Positions 33,877-43,714 of a stretch of 64,000 nucleotides of DNA are shown here, piece after piece. Within the stretch, counting starts at the first letter, position 1. Each line of letters begins with the position of its first letter. The translations under genes were made by a program, and so were the position numbers. The notes under the pieces are model-generated. The model saw only the letters and a list, made by a program, of their open reading frames with translations. It was not told the DNA's origin and searched no databases. Source of the DNA: Levilactobacillus huananensis (GTDB lineage: Bacteria; Bacillota; Bacilli; Lactobacillales; Lactobacillaceae); the NCBI RefSeq assembly GCF_003946145.1, contig NZ_RHOC01000002.1:1-64000 (forward strand). The letters run 5' to 3'.

Positions 33877-34725
33877 CTAATATTGTTTCCCGGTTTCGTA
33901 AACGATTTCGGGTTCATTCCCGTTTCGCTGATTCTTGTTCAGCAGGTCGATCATCGTCATTTCATCCTCGCTGAGGGTGAAGTCAAAAACTTCGGCATTC
34001 TGGCGAATTCGTTCGGCGTGCTGAGACTTTGGAATTGGCAAGATATTATGCTGAAGTTCCCAGCGCAGAATGGTCTGGGCAACCGATTTGTTATGGTGAC
34101 CGGCAATCTTAGCGATCATCGGATCAGCCAAGTCTACGCGACGACCCAAGGGGCTCCAAGCCTCAGTAATGATATGATTGGCAGTATCAAAGTCATTTAA
34201 CGCTTGCTGGTTCAAGTAGGGATGATATTCAACCTGATTGATGACGGGCATTTCCTGAGCCTTGGTTGCCAGCAACTCCAGGTGAGCCACAGTATAATTG
34301 GATACGCCAATTGACTTCACCTGGCCGTTTGCTTTTAGTTGTTCGAGAGCACGCCAGGTGTCAAAGAAGTGGTCACGGACGGGCCAGTGAATCAGCAGGA
34401 GATCCAAGTAATCGGTTTGAAGCCGCTTTAAAGAACCAGTGACGGCCTGCAGCGTTTTGTCGTAGCCCTGGGCCACTTCGGCGACTTTACTGGTCAAAAA
34501 GAGTTCCTGACGGGGAATCTGTAGATGTTGTAGGGTGGTTCCGAGGATATCTTCGTTGCGGTAGAGCATCGCTGTATCAAAAAGTCGGTAGCCAGCATCC
34601 CAAGCGGCTTTAATCGTGGTGTCCATGGTATCCTGGTCGCTCAATAAGTAGGTCCCGAATCCCAGACCGGGAATGGTGTTGCCATCCGCGAGCAAACGGG
34701 TTGAAGCAAGATTTTTAATGGTCAT
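33877..34725 (-). CDS. Aldo/keto reductase
   Basis: 282-residue NAD(P)H-dependent carbonyl reductase with a TIM-barrel fold. The catalytic tetrad positions can be followed: Asp in FDTAMLYRNE, the Tyr of LYRNE, Lys in LTSKV and His in LIHWPV; IPKS near residue 225 binds the cofactor phosphate. It belongs to the 2,5-diketo-gluconate reductase-like group; substrate unknown. ATG 34725 follows AAGGAGAC. It is probably co-transcribed with the small membrane protein just upstream. Confidence 0.9.
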   Translation of the reverse strand: MTIKNLASTRLLADGNTIPGLGFGTYLLSDQDTMDTTIKAAWDAGYRLFDTAMLYRNEDILGTTLQHLQIPRQELFLTSKVAEVAQGYDKTLQAVTGSLKRLQTDYLDLLLIHWPVRDHFFDTWRALEQLKANGQVKSIGVSNYTVAHLELLATKAQEMPVINQVEYHPYLNQQALNDFDTANHIITEAWSPLGRRVDLADPMIAKIAGHHNKSVAQTILRWELQHNILPIPKSQHAERIRQNAEVFDFTLSEDEMTMIDLLNKNQRNGNEPEIVYETGKQY

Positions 34726-34747
34726 GATTATCGTCTCCTTGGTTAAT

Positions 34748-34909
34748 TTAGCGTGGTCGCTTGAATTGGTCGTACAGGTTGATTGAAGCCTCAATCAACA
34801 TCCCGAAGGTCATTAGCCACATGGCCAACATATCCTTGTGGGCTAACATACAACCAAGAAGAACAATATAGAGGATAAACAGAATAACTGATGAAGACTT
34901 GTGATTCAT
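34748..34909 (-). CDS. Small membrane protein, 53 residues
   Basis: ATG 34909 behind a strong AAAGGAGGAA starts a 53-residue protein with two hydrophobic helices (SVILFILYIVLLGCML and MLAMWLMTFGMLIEA) and a basic tail. The longer frame to 35095 has no ribosome site. It is 22 bp before the aldo/keto reductase in the same direction. Function unknown. A CAGTGA/TCACTG dyad (34951-34967) lies upstream and may be an operator. Confidence 0.68.
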   Translation of the reverse strand: MNHKSSSVILFILYIVLLGCMLAHKDMLAMWLMTFGMLIEASINLYDQFKRPR

Positions 34910-35222
34910 GATGATTCCTCCTTTATGTAGTGAAGCGTGATAATTCGGACCAGTGAAAACGTCACTGATCATAATGCTGTAGACCCACACTGACGAATTT
35001 GTCAGGTTAAGAGGCCAATCCTGTGGCGAAAAGAGTTCGTCCAAGCCATAAGCGCTAGTCCCCATTTTCCGCAGCCTATACTTCCATTTAACCACTCTGA
35101 CGAGGTCCTGTGAACTATTACTGAATTTTTAAAGTTCCTGAAAATGTCGAGTGATTACAGGATTGAAAGCGGATTATCGCGTACAATGGTGGTTAAAGAA
35201 CCTGTAAAGGGAGGAATTGACG
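34910..35222. other. Divergent intergenic region with two dyads
   Basis: The region between the small membrane protein and the P-type ATPase holds CAGTGA-N5-TCACTG (34951-34967) and CTGAC/GTCAG (about 34988-35004). No gene seen. Confidence 0.4.
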
Positions 35223-37565
35223 ATGCCAGAACGTGAGTTACCCTTACTGGATCGGGGTCTAGATGACACGGCGGTCCGTCAGCGGATTGCGACCGGCCAA
35301 CAGAACGATCCGTTACCCCCGCTGACCAGAAGCGTTAAACAGATATTTCGTGATAACCTACTAACGCTATTCAACCTGATCAACCTTCTTCTCGGAGGCC
35401 TGGTGCTACTGACGGGAAGCTATAAAAATCTTCTATTCATTGGTGTTGTGGTCTTCAATACGGGGATCGGAATCTTCCAAGAAATCAGATCGAAGCGCCA
35501 GGTAGATAAGTTGGCATTGCTCTCTGAAAGCAAGATTAAGGTGCGACGTAACGGCCGAGTGACGGCACGTTCACAGGATGACTTGGTTGTCGACGATCTG
35601 ATGATTTTAGGTCGTGGGGACCAGTTGCCCGTAGATGGTCGCGTCAGAGAAACGACTGGAATCGAAGTTGATGAGTCTCAGATTACCGGAGAGTCGACGC
35701 CCATTATGAAGGGGACCGGGGATGAACTGATTTCCGGGAGTGTCATTCTGGGGGGCAGTGCTATCGTCCAGGCTACCACGGTTGGTCATGGGAGCTTTGT
35801 TAAAAAACTAGCCAATTCCGCTAAAGAAAAAAAACGGGGAGCCAGTGAGCTTCTCACGGTTATCAATCGGATTATCAAAGTGTTGACGGTTACCATTATC
35901 CCATTGGGAGCCGTGCTTTTCGTCTCCTCTCTCTTACGGGGACAGGCTCAGAACCGAGCCATTCTAGGAACGGTGGCTGCTGTAGTGGGGATGATCCCTG
36001 AGGGCCTTGTCCTGTTGACGTCCGTGGCTTTGGCGGCCGGTGCCTTTACTTTGGGCCGACGTAATGTGTTGGTGCGGGAATTACCGGCAATCGAGGCCTT
36101 GGCGCGAGTTGATGTGTTGTGTCTGGACAAGACTGGGACGATTACCAACGGTCAATTGCAATTTGACCGCATCGAACCTGTGGGGAACCAGTCGGCCAAA
36201 AACTTGCAAACGACGCTGGCTCAGATGGTTGCAGCGACGGGTGATGACAACGAGACTGCCCAAGCGATAAAAAATGCCCTAGGGACGCCAAGTGTGACGC
36301 CAACCGAGGTCTTACCGTTCTCATCCGGGAGAAAGTGGAGTGGTGCGCGGTTATCTAGTGGCCAGGCTTATGTATTAGGTGCGCCAGAGTTCATCTTTGC
36401 CACGATCCCTACTGAAATCAAGCGTCGGATCACGGATCTAGCGGCTGTAGGTTACCGTGTGCTTGTGTTGGCCAAAGTTGATCAGCTGACGACGCCGCAA
36501 CCTACCGTACCACAGGCGCTGGGTTTGCTGTGTATTACGGATGAATTGCGGCCACGGGCTAAGGATACCTTTGATTATTTTGCAACCCAGGAAGTGGCCC
36601 TCAAGGTTATTTCTGGGGACAATCCTGTGACCGTGGCTAGCATTGCCAAGCGCGCTGGGATTGCTGGTGCTGATCAGTTGATCGACATGAGTCAGGTGGG
36701 GGCCACGCCCGATTACGCGAAATTAGTTGAAGACTACACGGTCTTTGGTCGTGTGACGCCGAGTCAAAAACAGCGCCTGATTCAGGCCTATCAGACAGCA
36801 GGGCACACCGTAGCCATGACCGGAGATGGGGTCAACGACTTGTTGGCTTTACGCCAGGCGGACTGTAGCATTGCCATGGCTTCTGGGAGTGAAGCCACTA
36901 AGAGTCTCGCGGATTTCGTGTTGGTGGACTCTAATTTTGATGCGATGATCAATGTCCTCAATGAAGGACGTCGAGTCATTAACAATATCGAGCGGGTGGC
37001 GTCACTTTACTTAATCAAAACCATGTACTCAGTAGTACTGACGTTGATTTTTATCTTCATGAGTCGAAGCTATCCATTTGAACCCATTCAGTTAACACCG
37101 ATTTCTTCACTGATGGTGGGAATTCCCACCTTCTTCTTGGCCCTGCAGCCCAACTATGCCCGCATTCAGGGGCGGTTTATGCAACAGGTTATGGAAATTG
37201 CGGCCCCGGCTGCAGTCTGCGTGGTGGGATACATTTTGGTCATTCTTGCCTTGGGCACACAATTTCACCTCGACTTCGCGACAACCTCAACGCTGAGTGT
37301 CTTGATGACTGGATTGATCAGCCTCAACGCCTTACTCCGAGTGGCCCGGCCCCTCAACCGGTTCAAGATTGCTTTGGTAGCGTTGATGGCGGGATTATTC
37401 GCCGTTGTTTTCCTCTTCTTTGGATCGCTTTTCTCCTTGGTTAACCTGCTGAACTGGCGATTAGCCTTGATTTATATCCCGCTGATGATCAGTGTCCAAC
37501 CGATCTTCCTAGTCGTTCAGGAGATCTTGGGGAAACGCATCTTGAGCCGCATACGTTGGCGCTAG
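35223..37565 (+). CDS. P-type cation ATPase, CtpE/Exp7-like
   Basis: 780-residue P-type ATPase. TGES near residue 155, the unusual PEGLVLLTS membrane motif, LDKTGT near 302 and GDGVNDLLALRQADCSIAMA near 535 match the CtpE/Exp7 branch, whose mycobacterial member is linked to Ca2+ uptake. Four helices precede and about six follow the cytoplasmic domains. It lacks P1B metal motifs, so Ca2+ or another hard cation is likely (inference). ATG 35223 follows AGGGAGGA; a TTG two codons earlier is in frame. Confidence 0.87.
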   Translation: MPERELPLLDRGLDDTAVRQRIATGQQNDPLPPLTRSVKQIFRDNLLTLFNLINLLLGGLVLLTGSYKNLLFIGVVVFNTGIGIFQEIRSKRQVDKLALLSESKIKVRRNGRVTARSQDDLVVDDLMILGRGDQLPVDGRVRETTGIEVDESQITGESTPIMKGTGDELISGSVILGGSAIVQATTVGHGSFVKKLANSAKEKKRGASELLTVINRIIKVLTVTIIPLGAVLFVSSLLRGQAQNRAILGTVAAVVGMIPEGLVLLTSVALAAGAFTLGRRNVLVRELPAIEALARVDVLCLDKTGTITNGQLQFDRIEPVGNQSAKNLQTTLAQMVAATGDDNETAQAIKNALGTPSVTPTEVLPFSSGRKWSGARLSSGQAYVLGAPEFIFATIPTEIKRRITDLAAVGYRVLVLAKVDQLTTPQPTVPQALGLLCITDELRPRAKDTFDYFATQEVALKVISGDNPVTVASIAKRAGIAGADQLIDMSQVGATPDYAKLVEDYTVFGRVTPSQKQRLIQAYQTAGHTVAMTGDGVNDLLALRQADCSIAMASGSEATKSLADFVLVDSNFDAMINVLNEGRRVINNIERVASLYLIKTMYSVVLTLIFIFMSRSYPFEPIQLTPISSLMVGIPTFFLALQPNYARIQGRFMQQVMEIAAPAAVCVVGYILVILALGTQFHLDFATTSTLSVLMTGLISLNALLRVARPLNRFKIALVALMAGLFAVVFLFFGSLFSLVNLLNWRLALIYIPLMISVQPIFLVVQEILGKRILSRIRWR

Positions 37566-37656
37566 CTGAAAACTGAACAATTAATGCTTATCTAGTCATT
37601 AAAACTAGGTAATATGTTATACTTGTCAGTAAGAACCGGAAGGGTAGGAAAGAGAC

Positions 37657-38181
37657 ATGGCTGACTTCAATCAATACACGCGGTGGGAACACCAGATGCA
37701 TGGTGTTAAATTGCCACGGTGGGACGATCTCCCTAAGTTTGATCTTTACATGGACCAGGTAACAGCGCTAATTAACGATATTCTCGGACCTTTGGGCATT
37801 GATACGATCACGCCAGCAATGATTAACAACTACGTGAAGCACCACGTGATCTTGGCGCCAGTCAAGAAGAAGTATCAGACCATGCAGCTCACGGATATTC
37901 TGATGATCAGTCTCTTAAAGCCGATGTTTCAGACGGATACGGTTCGTTCCGGGATCGATCAGATTACAGCGGGGGATTATCCGAAGCAGGCTTATGACAA
38001 CTTCATTAGTCAGCTGGAAGACCGTTTGCACCACTTGGGTGAAGAACAGGTTCAGCCGGCCGCGAAGGACTTAAATGAAAAGCTGATGCAGGTGGCTATC
38101 GATGCCGTCGTTTCCCGGCTTCAGTCCGAGAAACTCCTGCACCTTATCAAAAGACCAATTCGTAAAATTGAAAAGAAATAA
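37657..38181 (+). CDS. DUF1836-family putative regulator
   Basis: 174 residues. The central ITPAMINNYVKHHVILAP is the DUF1836 landmark, a MerR-like DNA-binding helix pair followed by a helical region. The function is uncharacterised; transcription control is inferred from the fold. An extended -10 (TGTTATACT) near 37615 probably drives it. Monocistronic. Confidence 0.82.
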   Translation: MADFNQYTRWEHQMHGVKLPRWDDLPKFDLYMDQVTALINDILGPLGIDTITPAMINNYVKHHVILAPVKKKYQTMQLTDILMISLLKPMFQTDTVRSGIDQITAGDYPKQAYDNFISQLEDRLHHLGEEQVQPAAKDLNEKLMQVAIDAVVSRLQSEKLLHLIKRPIRKIEKK

Positions 38182-38191
38182 GTGATCACAC

Positions 38192-38240
38192 AAAGCCACC
38201 GTAACTTTCCCCATTGGGAATTGTTACGGTGGCTTCCTTT
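38192..38240. terminator. Bidirectional terminator
   Basis: An AAGCCACCGTAAC/GTTACGGTGGCTT stem lies between convergent genes, with TTTTG after it. Confidence 0.75.
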
Positions 38241-38242
38241 TG

Positions 38243-40036
38243 TTATTGGGTTTGTGATTCTAAGGATAAGTCGTTCATGAAGGTTAACAGCAGGTTGGCG
38301 TAACTCGGGTGATCTGTATTGTCCTTAATTTCTTGTTGAATGGTACTGAGGTTATTGGTAATGACACCGTTGACGCCGAGGAACATCATCTGATCAGTCT
38401 GGGTAACGGTGTCGATATCCCAGGCGTAGACGCGTTTGTGGTTTTTCTCTGCCTGATCGATGAAGGTATCGTTCAGGGTTGTGGACTCCATCGTATAAGC
38501 ATTGGCTTTGGTGTGTGGGAAGGTGAGGTTGTACGGCATGATGTAGCTGACGAAGAGTTTGGGATAAGCCGTCTTCAAGGTGTTCATAATCCCGTAACTT
38601 AGCGTGTGAACCTCATCATGATTGGCCATGATACGTTGCCCGAACTGGCGGTAGAATAGTGCGGGCAGATCCTTGGAATCTCGGCGACTTGTCTTGATCT
38701 CAATCAGGAGTTTTTGTTTGTGCTTAATAGCTGAATTGAGGTAGGCGTCAAAGCTGGGAATCTTGGCCTGATAGCCATTTTCGGTCACGGTTACTGCGGT
38801 GAGTTGTTTCAATGTCATCTTAGAAACAGTGCGGTTTAAGCCCGCTAAGGCCTTGAGATTGCCGTCATGCATGACCACAAACTGATGGTCTTTGGTTTCG
38901 CGGACATCCATTTCAACGAAATCTGGATGTTTCCGGCTCGTCTTGACCATAGCAGGGATGGTGTTTTGAACCCCGTTATTGTGGTCCACGCCCCGGTGGG
39001 CAATCGTCAGGGGACGACTCATGGCAAAGCCGTTGAGGTAAACCAGGTTGAAGATGACGAGTAATCCAGAAATGAGGATGACGCCACCCGTAATGAAAAG
39101 ACGAGTCCGAAGTTTCGTCTTGGCGGGCTCGTGGAACCGCAAGAGGGTCGTGGGGGTCAGGCGCTGATCCGTATGACTGCTGAGAATAACCATCATGAAG
39201 ATGACGGTCGTGTAGCAGACGATAAATTCAGTGATAATCTCCATGATGAGCAGGTTAATCGTGGCTACGGCTAGCCCGAAGTGCGTGCGATCGGCTACTA
39301 ATTGTGCGAGATAGATGGCAGCATAAATGATCCATACGGTGGCGGTAACTAGCGCCAGGGTAATCAGAATGCGGCTAAGGTAGGTCCAGAAGTGGCCGCG
39401 GGTGCGCTGCCAGCTCAAGCGAATGGCCTGGTGGCTGTGTTGTTGATCGAGAATCATTAGGGGCAACACACTGATCAGGCGTATTCCCAGGTAGGCAGCT
39501 CCAACGTAGAAAAGGCCCAGGGCTATGGCCATGAGTGGTTTTTCCATCAGATAGCTGACAATGAATGCTGGAATCTTGGCCTTACTGAGGAGGGGCGTAG
39601 AGAAGAGTTCACTGCCAAAGGGAATAATGACGATGAAGTAACCAATAAAGAAAAGAAAGGTGCTGGGTGAGGCGCCGGCAATGCTTCGGACAGTATCGCC
39701 CAAGACTGCTAGGGAGCTCTGCGGTCGGCCGTGGCGAATATTGGTCACGCCGAGTAATAGATAGGCAAATTGCCAGTAAATTAGCGTGATAATCGTCAAT
39801 AAAATCAGAGCCAAGCCAATGAGGGCTAGTGGATGGGTAATGACGAGTGACCCAATATTGGTATAAGAAATATAGGGCACGTGTTGCCAACGCATGAGTT
39901 CGGCGGTTAACCAAGTAAAGGCTGGAACTGCGAGATAACTAACAACAATGTTTGTCATGAAGACCAGGGTAACGTAGCTTCCCCAATGGTTGAAAAAGTG
40001 GCGGGTGGCTTCCTGCCAAAAGGCCCAAGGTCGCAT
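38243..40036 (-). CDS. Membrane glycerophosphodiester phosphodiesterase
   Basis: 597 residues. The N-terminal half (about 1-330) has several membrane helices of the GPDPase membrane-domain type. The catalytic GDPD TIM barrel follows (about 340-580): IAHRG near 346, EMDVRETKD and VMHDG carry the metal-binding and catalytic His, Glu and Asp. It hydrolyses glycerophosphodiesters, possibly from lipid or lipoteichoic-acid turnover, at the outer membrane face. Monocistronic. Confidence 0.9.
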   Translation of the reverse strand: MRPWAFWQEATRHFFNHWGSYVTLVFMTNIVVSYLAVPAFTWLTAELMRWQHVPYISYTNIGSLVITHPLALIGLALILLTIITLIYWQFAYLLLGVTNIRHGRPQSSLAVLGDTVRSIAGASPSTFLFFIGYFIVIIPFGSELFSTPLLSKAKIPAFIVSYLMEKPLMAIALGLFYVGAAYLGIRLISVLPLMILDQQHSHQAIRLSWQRTRGHFWTYLSRILITLALVTATVWIIYAAIYLAQLVADRTHFGLAVATINLLIMEIITEFIVCYTTVIFMMVILSSHTDQRLTPTTLLRFHEPAKTKLRTRLFITGGVILISGLLVIFNLVYLNGFAMSRPLTIAHRGVDHNNGVQNTIPAMVKTSRKHPDFVEMDVRETKDHQFVVMHDGNLKALAGLNRTVSKMTLKQLTAVTVTENGYQAKIPSFDAYLNSAIKHKQKLLIEIKTSRRDSKDLPALFYRQFGQRIMANHDEVHTLSYGIMNTLKTAYPKLFVSYIMPYNLTFPHTKANAYTMESTTLNDTFIDQAEKNHKRVYAWDIDTVTQTDQMMFLGVNGVITNNLSTIQQEIKDNTDHPSYANLLLTFMNDLSLESQTQ

Positions 40037-40204
40037 GGGATCAATCCTTCTCCCCTAAAATTGTTTTGATACCTTTACTTTAGCATAGAGTCTCTTGAAA
40101 TATTTGAAGAATTATGGCGGTAGATAAAATATCTTGGGAAAATGAAGCCAGTTCGAGCCGATTGAAAAGAAGCAAAACAGCATGTGAAAATGTAACAGTC
40201 TGAA

Positions 40205-40220
40205 AGTGATAACATTCACA
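40205..40220. promoter_or_regulatory. Rex-like redox operator upstream of adhE
   Basis: AGTGATAACATTCACA fits TGTGA-N6-TCACA except for one base. A second, weaker copy TGTGATCTTTTTAACA (40323-40338) lies just before the -35. Rex represses adhE at low NADH in many Gram-positive bacteria. Confidence 0.55.
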
Positions 40221-40252
40221 CAAATAAAATTGTGCTGATGAGTGAATTTATG

Positions 40253-40266
40253 TGTATGCGCTTACA
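40253..40266. promoter_or_regulatory. cre-like site upstream of adhE
   Basis: TGTATGCGCTTACA differs by one base from an ideal CcpA site. It lies about 90 bp before the adhE promoter. Confidence 0.5.
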
Positions 40267-40345
40267 TGCGCTTATGCGGTTAATCTTGATAAATCAACGT
40301 TTGATAAGTTCAAAAACTTTTTTGTGATCTTTTTAACATATCGCC

Positions 40346-40373
40346 TTGCGAAATTCCTAAAACGTGCTAAGAT
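40346..40373 (+). promoter_or_regulatory. adhE promoter
   Basis: TTGCGA and TAAGAT are 16 bp apart with a TGn extension (TGCTAAGAT), 50 bp before the coding start. Confidence 0.6.
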
Positions 40374-40424
40374 GTAACTCGTGAATAACTTAACAAGACT
40401 GTTTTCAAAAACGGAGGCATAAGC

Positions 40425-43043
40425 ATGTTAAAGAACGTGAAAGAAAATCCAAAATTAAAGGTAACTGAAAAAACTGAAACCGTTGACCAGATGATTGACC
40501 GATTGACGGCTAAAGCCCACGACGCGCTGTGCGCCATGGACGATTTTACGCAAGACAAGGTCGACCATATCGTGCACCAGATGGCGATTGCCGGTCTTGA
40601 CCAAAATATGACGTTGGCCAAGGCGGCTTTCGAAGAAACTGGCCGTGGCGTAATGGAAGATAAAGCAATTAAGAACATGTTTGCCACCGAGGAAATTTGG
40701 CATTCTATCAAGCATGACAAAACTGTCGGCATCATCAAGGATGACCGCGAGCGTCAACTGATTACCGTCGCTGAACCCTTAGGGATTTTAGCAGGGGTGA
40801 CCCCTGTGACGAACCCGACCTCAACGACTCTCTTCAAGTCACTGATTGCCGTGAAGACTCGGAATCCAATCATCTTTGCCTTTCACCCACAGGCACAGAA
40901 GTCTTCTGTAATGGCGGCTAAGGTTGTCCGCGACGCTGCGATCGCTGCCGGTGCGCCAGAAGGCGTGATTCAGTGGATTGACAAGCCTAGCTTGGATGCC
41001 ACGACGGCATTGATGAATCACCCAATGGTTGCTAGTGTCTTGGCAACCGGTGGTCCTGGCATGGTTAAGGCCGCTTACTCAACTGGAAAGCCAGCCTTAG
41101 GAGTTGGCCCTGGTAATGGTCCAGCCTATATTGAAAAGACGGCGAAGATCAAGCGTGCCGTCTACGACATCGTCCTTTCGAAGACATTTGATAATGGGAT
41201 GGTCTGTGCTTCTGAAAACAGTGCCGTCATTGACCAAGAAATCTATGCGACAGTTAAGCAAGAAATGCAAGATCGCGGCGTCTTCTTCATTAAGAAGGCC
41301 GACGAAAAAGCCTTGGCTGATGCTATGTTCCGACCAGAGGGTGGCGTCAAGGGCCCAATCGCCGGGATGGCTGCCGTTAAGATCGCAGAATTAGCTGGGA
41401 TTGAAGTTCCCGCTAATACCAAAGTACTAGCTGCTGAATTGAAGGGTGTTGGGCCTAAGTTCCCACTCTCTCAAGAGAAGTTGTCGCCAGTGATCTCTGT
41501 TTATAAGGCGAAGGACAAGGCAGATGCCTTCCAAATCTGTGACGACCTCCTCCACTTCGGTGGGTTGGGCCATACGGCCGGCATTCACACGACTAACGAT
41601 GATCTTGCCACGGAATTCGGGATCAAGATGAAGGCCAGCCGGGTCCTCGTCAACACGCCTTCCGCAATTGGTGGGATTGGGAACCTCTACAATGAGATGA
41701 TTCCGTCATTAACATTGGGAACCGGTTCATGGGGAAAGAACTCCGTGTCCCATAACGTCTCCTCATTCGATCTGTTGAACATCAAAACTATTGCAAAGCG
41801 GCGAAATAATATGCAGTGGATTAAATTACCTCGCGTTTACTTTGAAAAGACGTCCGTTCGTTACCTCGACGACATGCCTGGCATCAAGCGGGTCTTCCTG
41901 GTTACCAGCCCATCAATGGTTGAACTGGGGTACATCGATACCGTCTTAAACGAATTGAAGCGTCAGCCAAATGGGATCGAATACTCTCTGTTTTCTGACG
42001 TGGAGCCCGACCCAACGACCTATACGGTTGAACGTGGGGTTGCACAGATGCGGACCTTCAAGCCAGATACGATCATCGCCTTAGGTGGGGGGTCACCAAT
42101 CGATGCAGCTAAGAACATGTGGTTATTCTACGAAGACCCTAACGCTAGTTTCTTCGGGGCTAAGCAGAAGTTCTTGGACATTCGGAAGCGAACCTACAAG
42201 TTCCACAAGCCACACAAGGCACAATTTGTGGCCATTCCAACGACATCTGGGACAGGTTCAGAAGTGACACCATTCTCTGTTATTACCGATTCCAAGACGC
42301 ACGTGAAATATCCATTAGCAGACTATGCTTTGACACCTGATGTGGCGATTGTGGACTCACAATTTATCCAAACGGTGCCCCAAAAGACGGTGGCTTACTC
42401 CGGATTAGACGTGTTAACCCACGCCATCGAATCCTACGTTTCTGCTATGGCTTCTGATTACACGCGACCATGGTCTCTGCAAGCTATCAAGTTAGTTATG
42501 GACAATCTGACGGCTTCCTACAATGGGGATGTCACGGCCAAGGAGGAGATGCACAACGCCTCAACGTTGGCCGGGATGGCCTTTGCCAACGCTTTCCTCG
42601 GGGTTGACCACTCGATTGCCCACAAATTAGGTGGGGAGTTCGGCTTACCTCATGGGTTGGCTATTGCCATCACCTTGCCACACGTTATTCGCTATAACTT
42701 CCAGGAGCCAACGAAGCTGGCCATGTGGCCTAAGTATGAAACCTTCAGAGCCGATGAAGATTACGCTCAGATTGCCCGCTACCTTGGGTTAACTGGAACG
42801 ACCAAGGAAGAGTTGAAGGAAGCACTTGTGGCCAAGGTTATTGACTTGGCGCACTCCGTTGACGTTACCTTGAGCTTGAAGGCTAACGGTGTGGATAAGG
42901 CACACTTTGACCGGACTGTGGACAAGCTAGCTGAATTGGCCTTCCAGGACCAGTGTACGACGGCCAATCCTCGGGAACCACTCGTGTCTGAGCTGAAGCA
43001 AATTATGATTGACGAATACGACGGGAAAAACGTCGAAGAATAA
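40425..43043 (+). CDS. adhE: Bifunctional acetaldehyde-CoA/alcohol dehydrogenase
   Basis: 872-residue cytosolic enzyme that reduces acetyl-CoA to acetaldehyde and then ethanol, reoxidising two NADH, the redox valve of heterofermentation. The N-terminal aldehyde dehydrogenase domain (about 1-430) has its catalytic Cys in NGMVCASEN near residue 260. The C-terminal iron alcohol dehydrogenase domain has GGGSPIDAAKNMW near 550 and iron ligands in DVLTHAIE and DHSIAHKLGGEFGLPHG. Length is standard. GGAGG precedes the ATG, with Rex-like and cre-like sites upstream. Confidence 0.96.
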   Translation: MLKNVKENPKLKVTEKTETVDQMIDRLTAKAHDALCAMDDFTQDKVDHIVHQMAIAGLDQNMTLAKAAFEETGRGVMEDKAIKNMFATEEIWHSIKHDKTVGIIKDDRERQLITVAEPLGILAGVTPVTNPTSTTLFKSLIAVKTRNPIIFAFHPQAQKSSVMAAKVVRDAAIAAGAPEGVIQWIDKPSLDATTALMNHPMVASVLATGGPGMVKAAYSTGKPALGVGPGNGPAYIEKTAKIKRAVYDIVLSKTFDNGMVCASENSAVIDQEIYATVKQEMQDRGVFFIKKADEKALADAMFRPEGGVKGPIAGMAAVKIAELAGIEVPANTKVLAAELKGVGPKFPLSQEKLSPVISVYKAKDKADAFQICDDLLHFGGLGHTAGIHTTNDDLATEFGIKMKASRVLVNTPSAIGGIGNLYNEMIPSLTLGTGSWGKNSVSHNVSSFDLLNIKTIAKRRNNMQWIKLPRVYFEKTSVRYLDDMPGIKRVFLVTSPSMVELGYIDTVLNELKRQPNGIEYSLFSDVEPDPTTYTVERGVAQMRTFKPDTIIALGGGSPIDAAKNMWLFYEDPNASFFGAKQKFLDIRKRTYKFHKPHKAQFVAIPTTSGTGSEVTPFSVITDSKTHVKYPLADYALTPDVAIVDSQFIQTVPQKTVAYSGLDVLTHAIESYVSAMASDYTRPWSLQAIKLVMDNLTASYNGDVTAKEEMHNASTLAGMAFANAFLGVDHSIAHKLGGEFGLPHGLAIAITLPHVIRYNFQEPTKLAMWPKYETFRADEDYAQIARYLGLTGTTKEELKEALVAKVIDLAHSVDVTLSLKANGVDKAHFDRTVDKLAELAFQDQCTTANPREPLVSELKQIMIDEYDGKNVEE

Positions 43044-43050
43044 GTGATAC

Positions 43051-43085
43051 CAGGCGGTACTCCAGCGAGGGTACCGCCTTTTTAC
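43051..43085 (+). terminator. adhE terminator
   Basis: An AGGCGGTAC/GTACCGCCT stem is followed by TTTTTA. Confidence 0.85.
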
Positions 43086-43212
43086 TGGTCGAGAATTGGA
43101 TTCCAAGGGTTCTCTCTGGTTGTGGTAATGATGGAGATAGTGGTCGATATGATGAGATGGTTAACGACAATCGTCACGAGATGTCGACTAGGCAGCCGGT
43201 TTTAAGTCATAC

Positions 43213-43497
43213 TTGTCAAAAAAATGATCCGTTTTCTACTATAGTTATAACAGCTAGAAGTTAACATCTTGATGAATGGATGGGTCTCTGTTCGGTATTT
43301 GTTAATGGGCGGGTATTTGGGGAGAAGGGGGCTTAAAAACAAGCAAATTTATATCACAACATAGGTCATCCCCCCTAATTTTGACAAACATGGGGGGGAT
43401 CGCGCATGAAATTCGGATGATTTTGGTTGAAAATGGCTGGAAATCGTCATAATTTCATCAAATTATCATGAAAAATGACGATTTTTTTCTTTTTTTA
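43213..43497 (+). ncRNA. Candidate small RNA between adhE and the first apf gene
   Basis: A promoter-like pair (TTGTCA, 18 bp, TACTAT; 43213-43242) precedes a strong intrinsic terminator at 43441-43497: the arm AAATCGTCAT with its exact complement ATGACGATTT plus an inner TTCAT/ATGAA, then a T-rich run. The terminator belongs to no recognised gene. Between them lies a second hairpin, ATCCCCCC/GGGGGGAT (43368-43400). No frame has a ribosome site. The transcript would be about 240 nt. It could instead be a leader of the apf gene. Confidence 0.4.
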
Positions 43498-43592
43498 GGT
43501 GCAAAAGACACGGGAAAAAGGCGGTCTTTTTGGCTAAAATGGGTAAAAACGGGGCGTTTAAAGCGGTTTATATGACAGATGTGTAACAAATA

Positions 43593-43637
43593 TTACGGAT
43601 TGTCATACTGTAATATTTTTCTTAATGCTGGTGTAAC
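43593..43637 (+). promoter_or_regulatory. Conserved control block of the first apf gene
   Basis: The order TTACGG-ATTGTCA-N10-TTTTTCTTAA-N5-GTGTAAC is repeated with identical spacing before the second apf gene (44763-44807). TTGTCA could be a -35, with TAATGC 17 bp further as a poor -10. Confidence 0.5.
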
Positions 43638-43714
43638 CTAACGCCAATCTCGCTGACATAACCATCAGTTATTCTAATAGCCGTTAAGCAAACAAAGGAG
43701 GACATTCATTTATT

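Larger units (their letters stand above)
40037..40424. other. adhE control region
   Basis: This 388-bp gap has no gene. Rex-like, cre-like and promoter elements, listed separately, occupy its right half. Confidence 0.6.

Noticed and set aside
43593-43637. WalR box at the apf genes
   Set aside because: TGTAAC half-sites are present, but the direct repeat with 5-bp spacing is not, so I do not call a WalR site.
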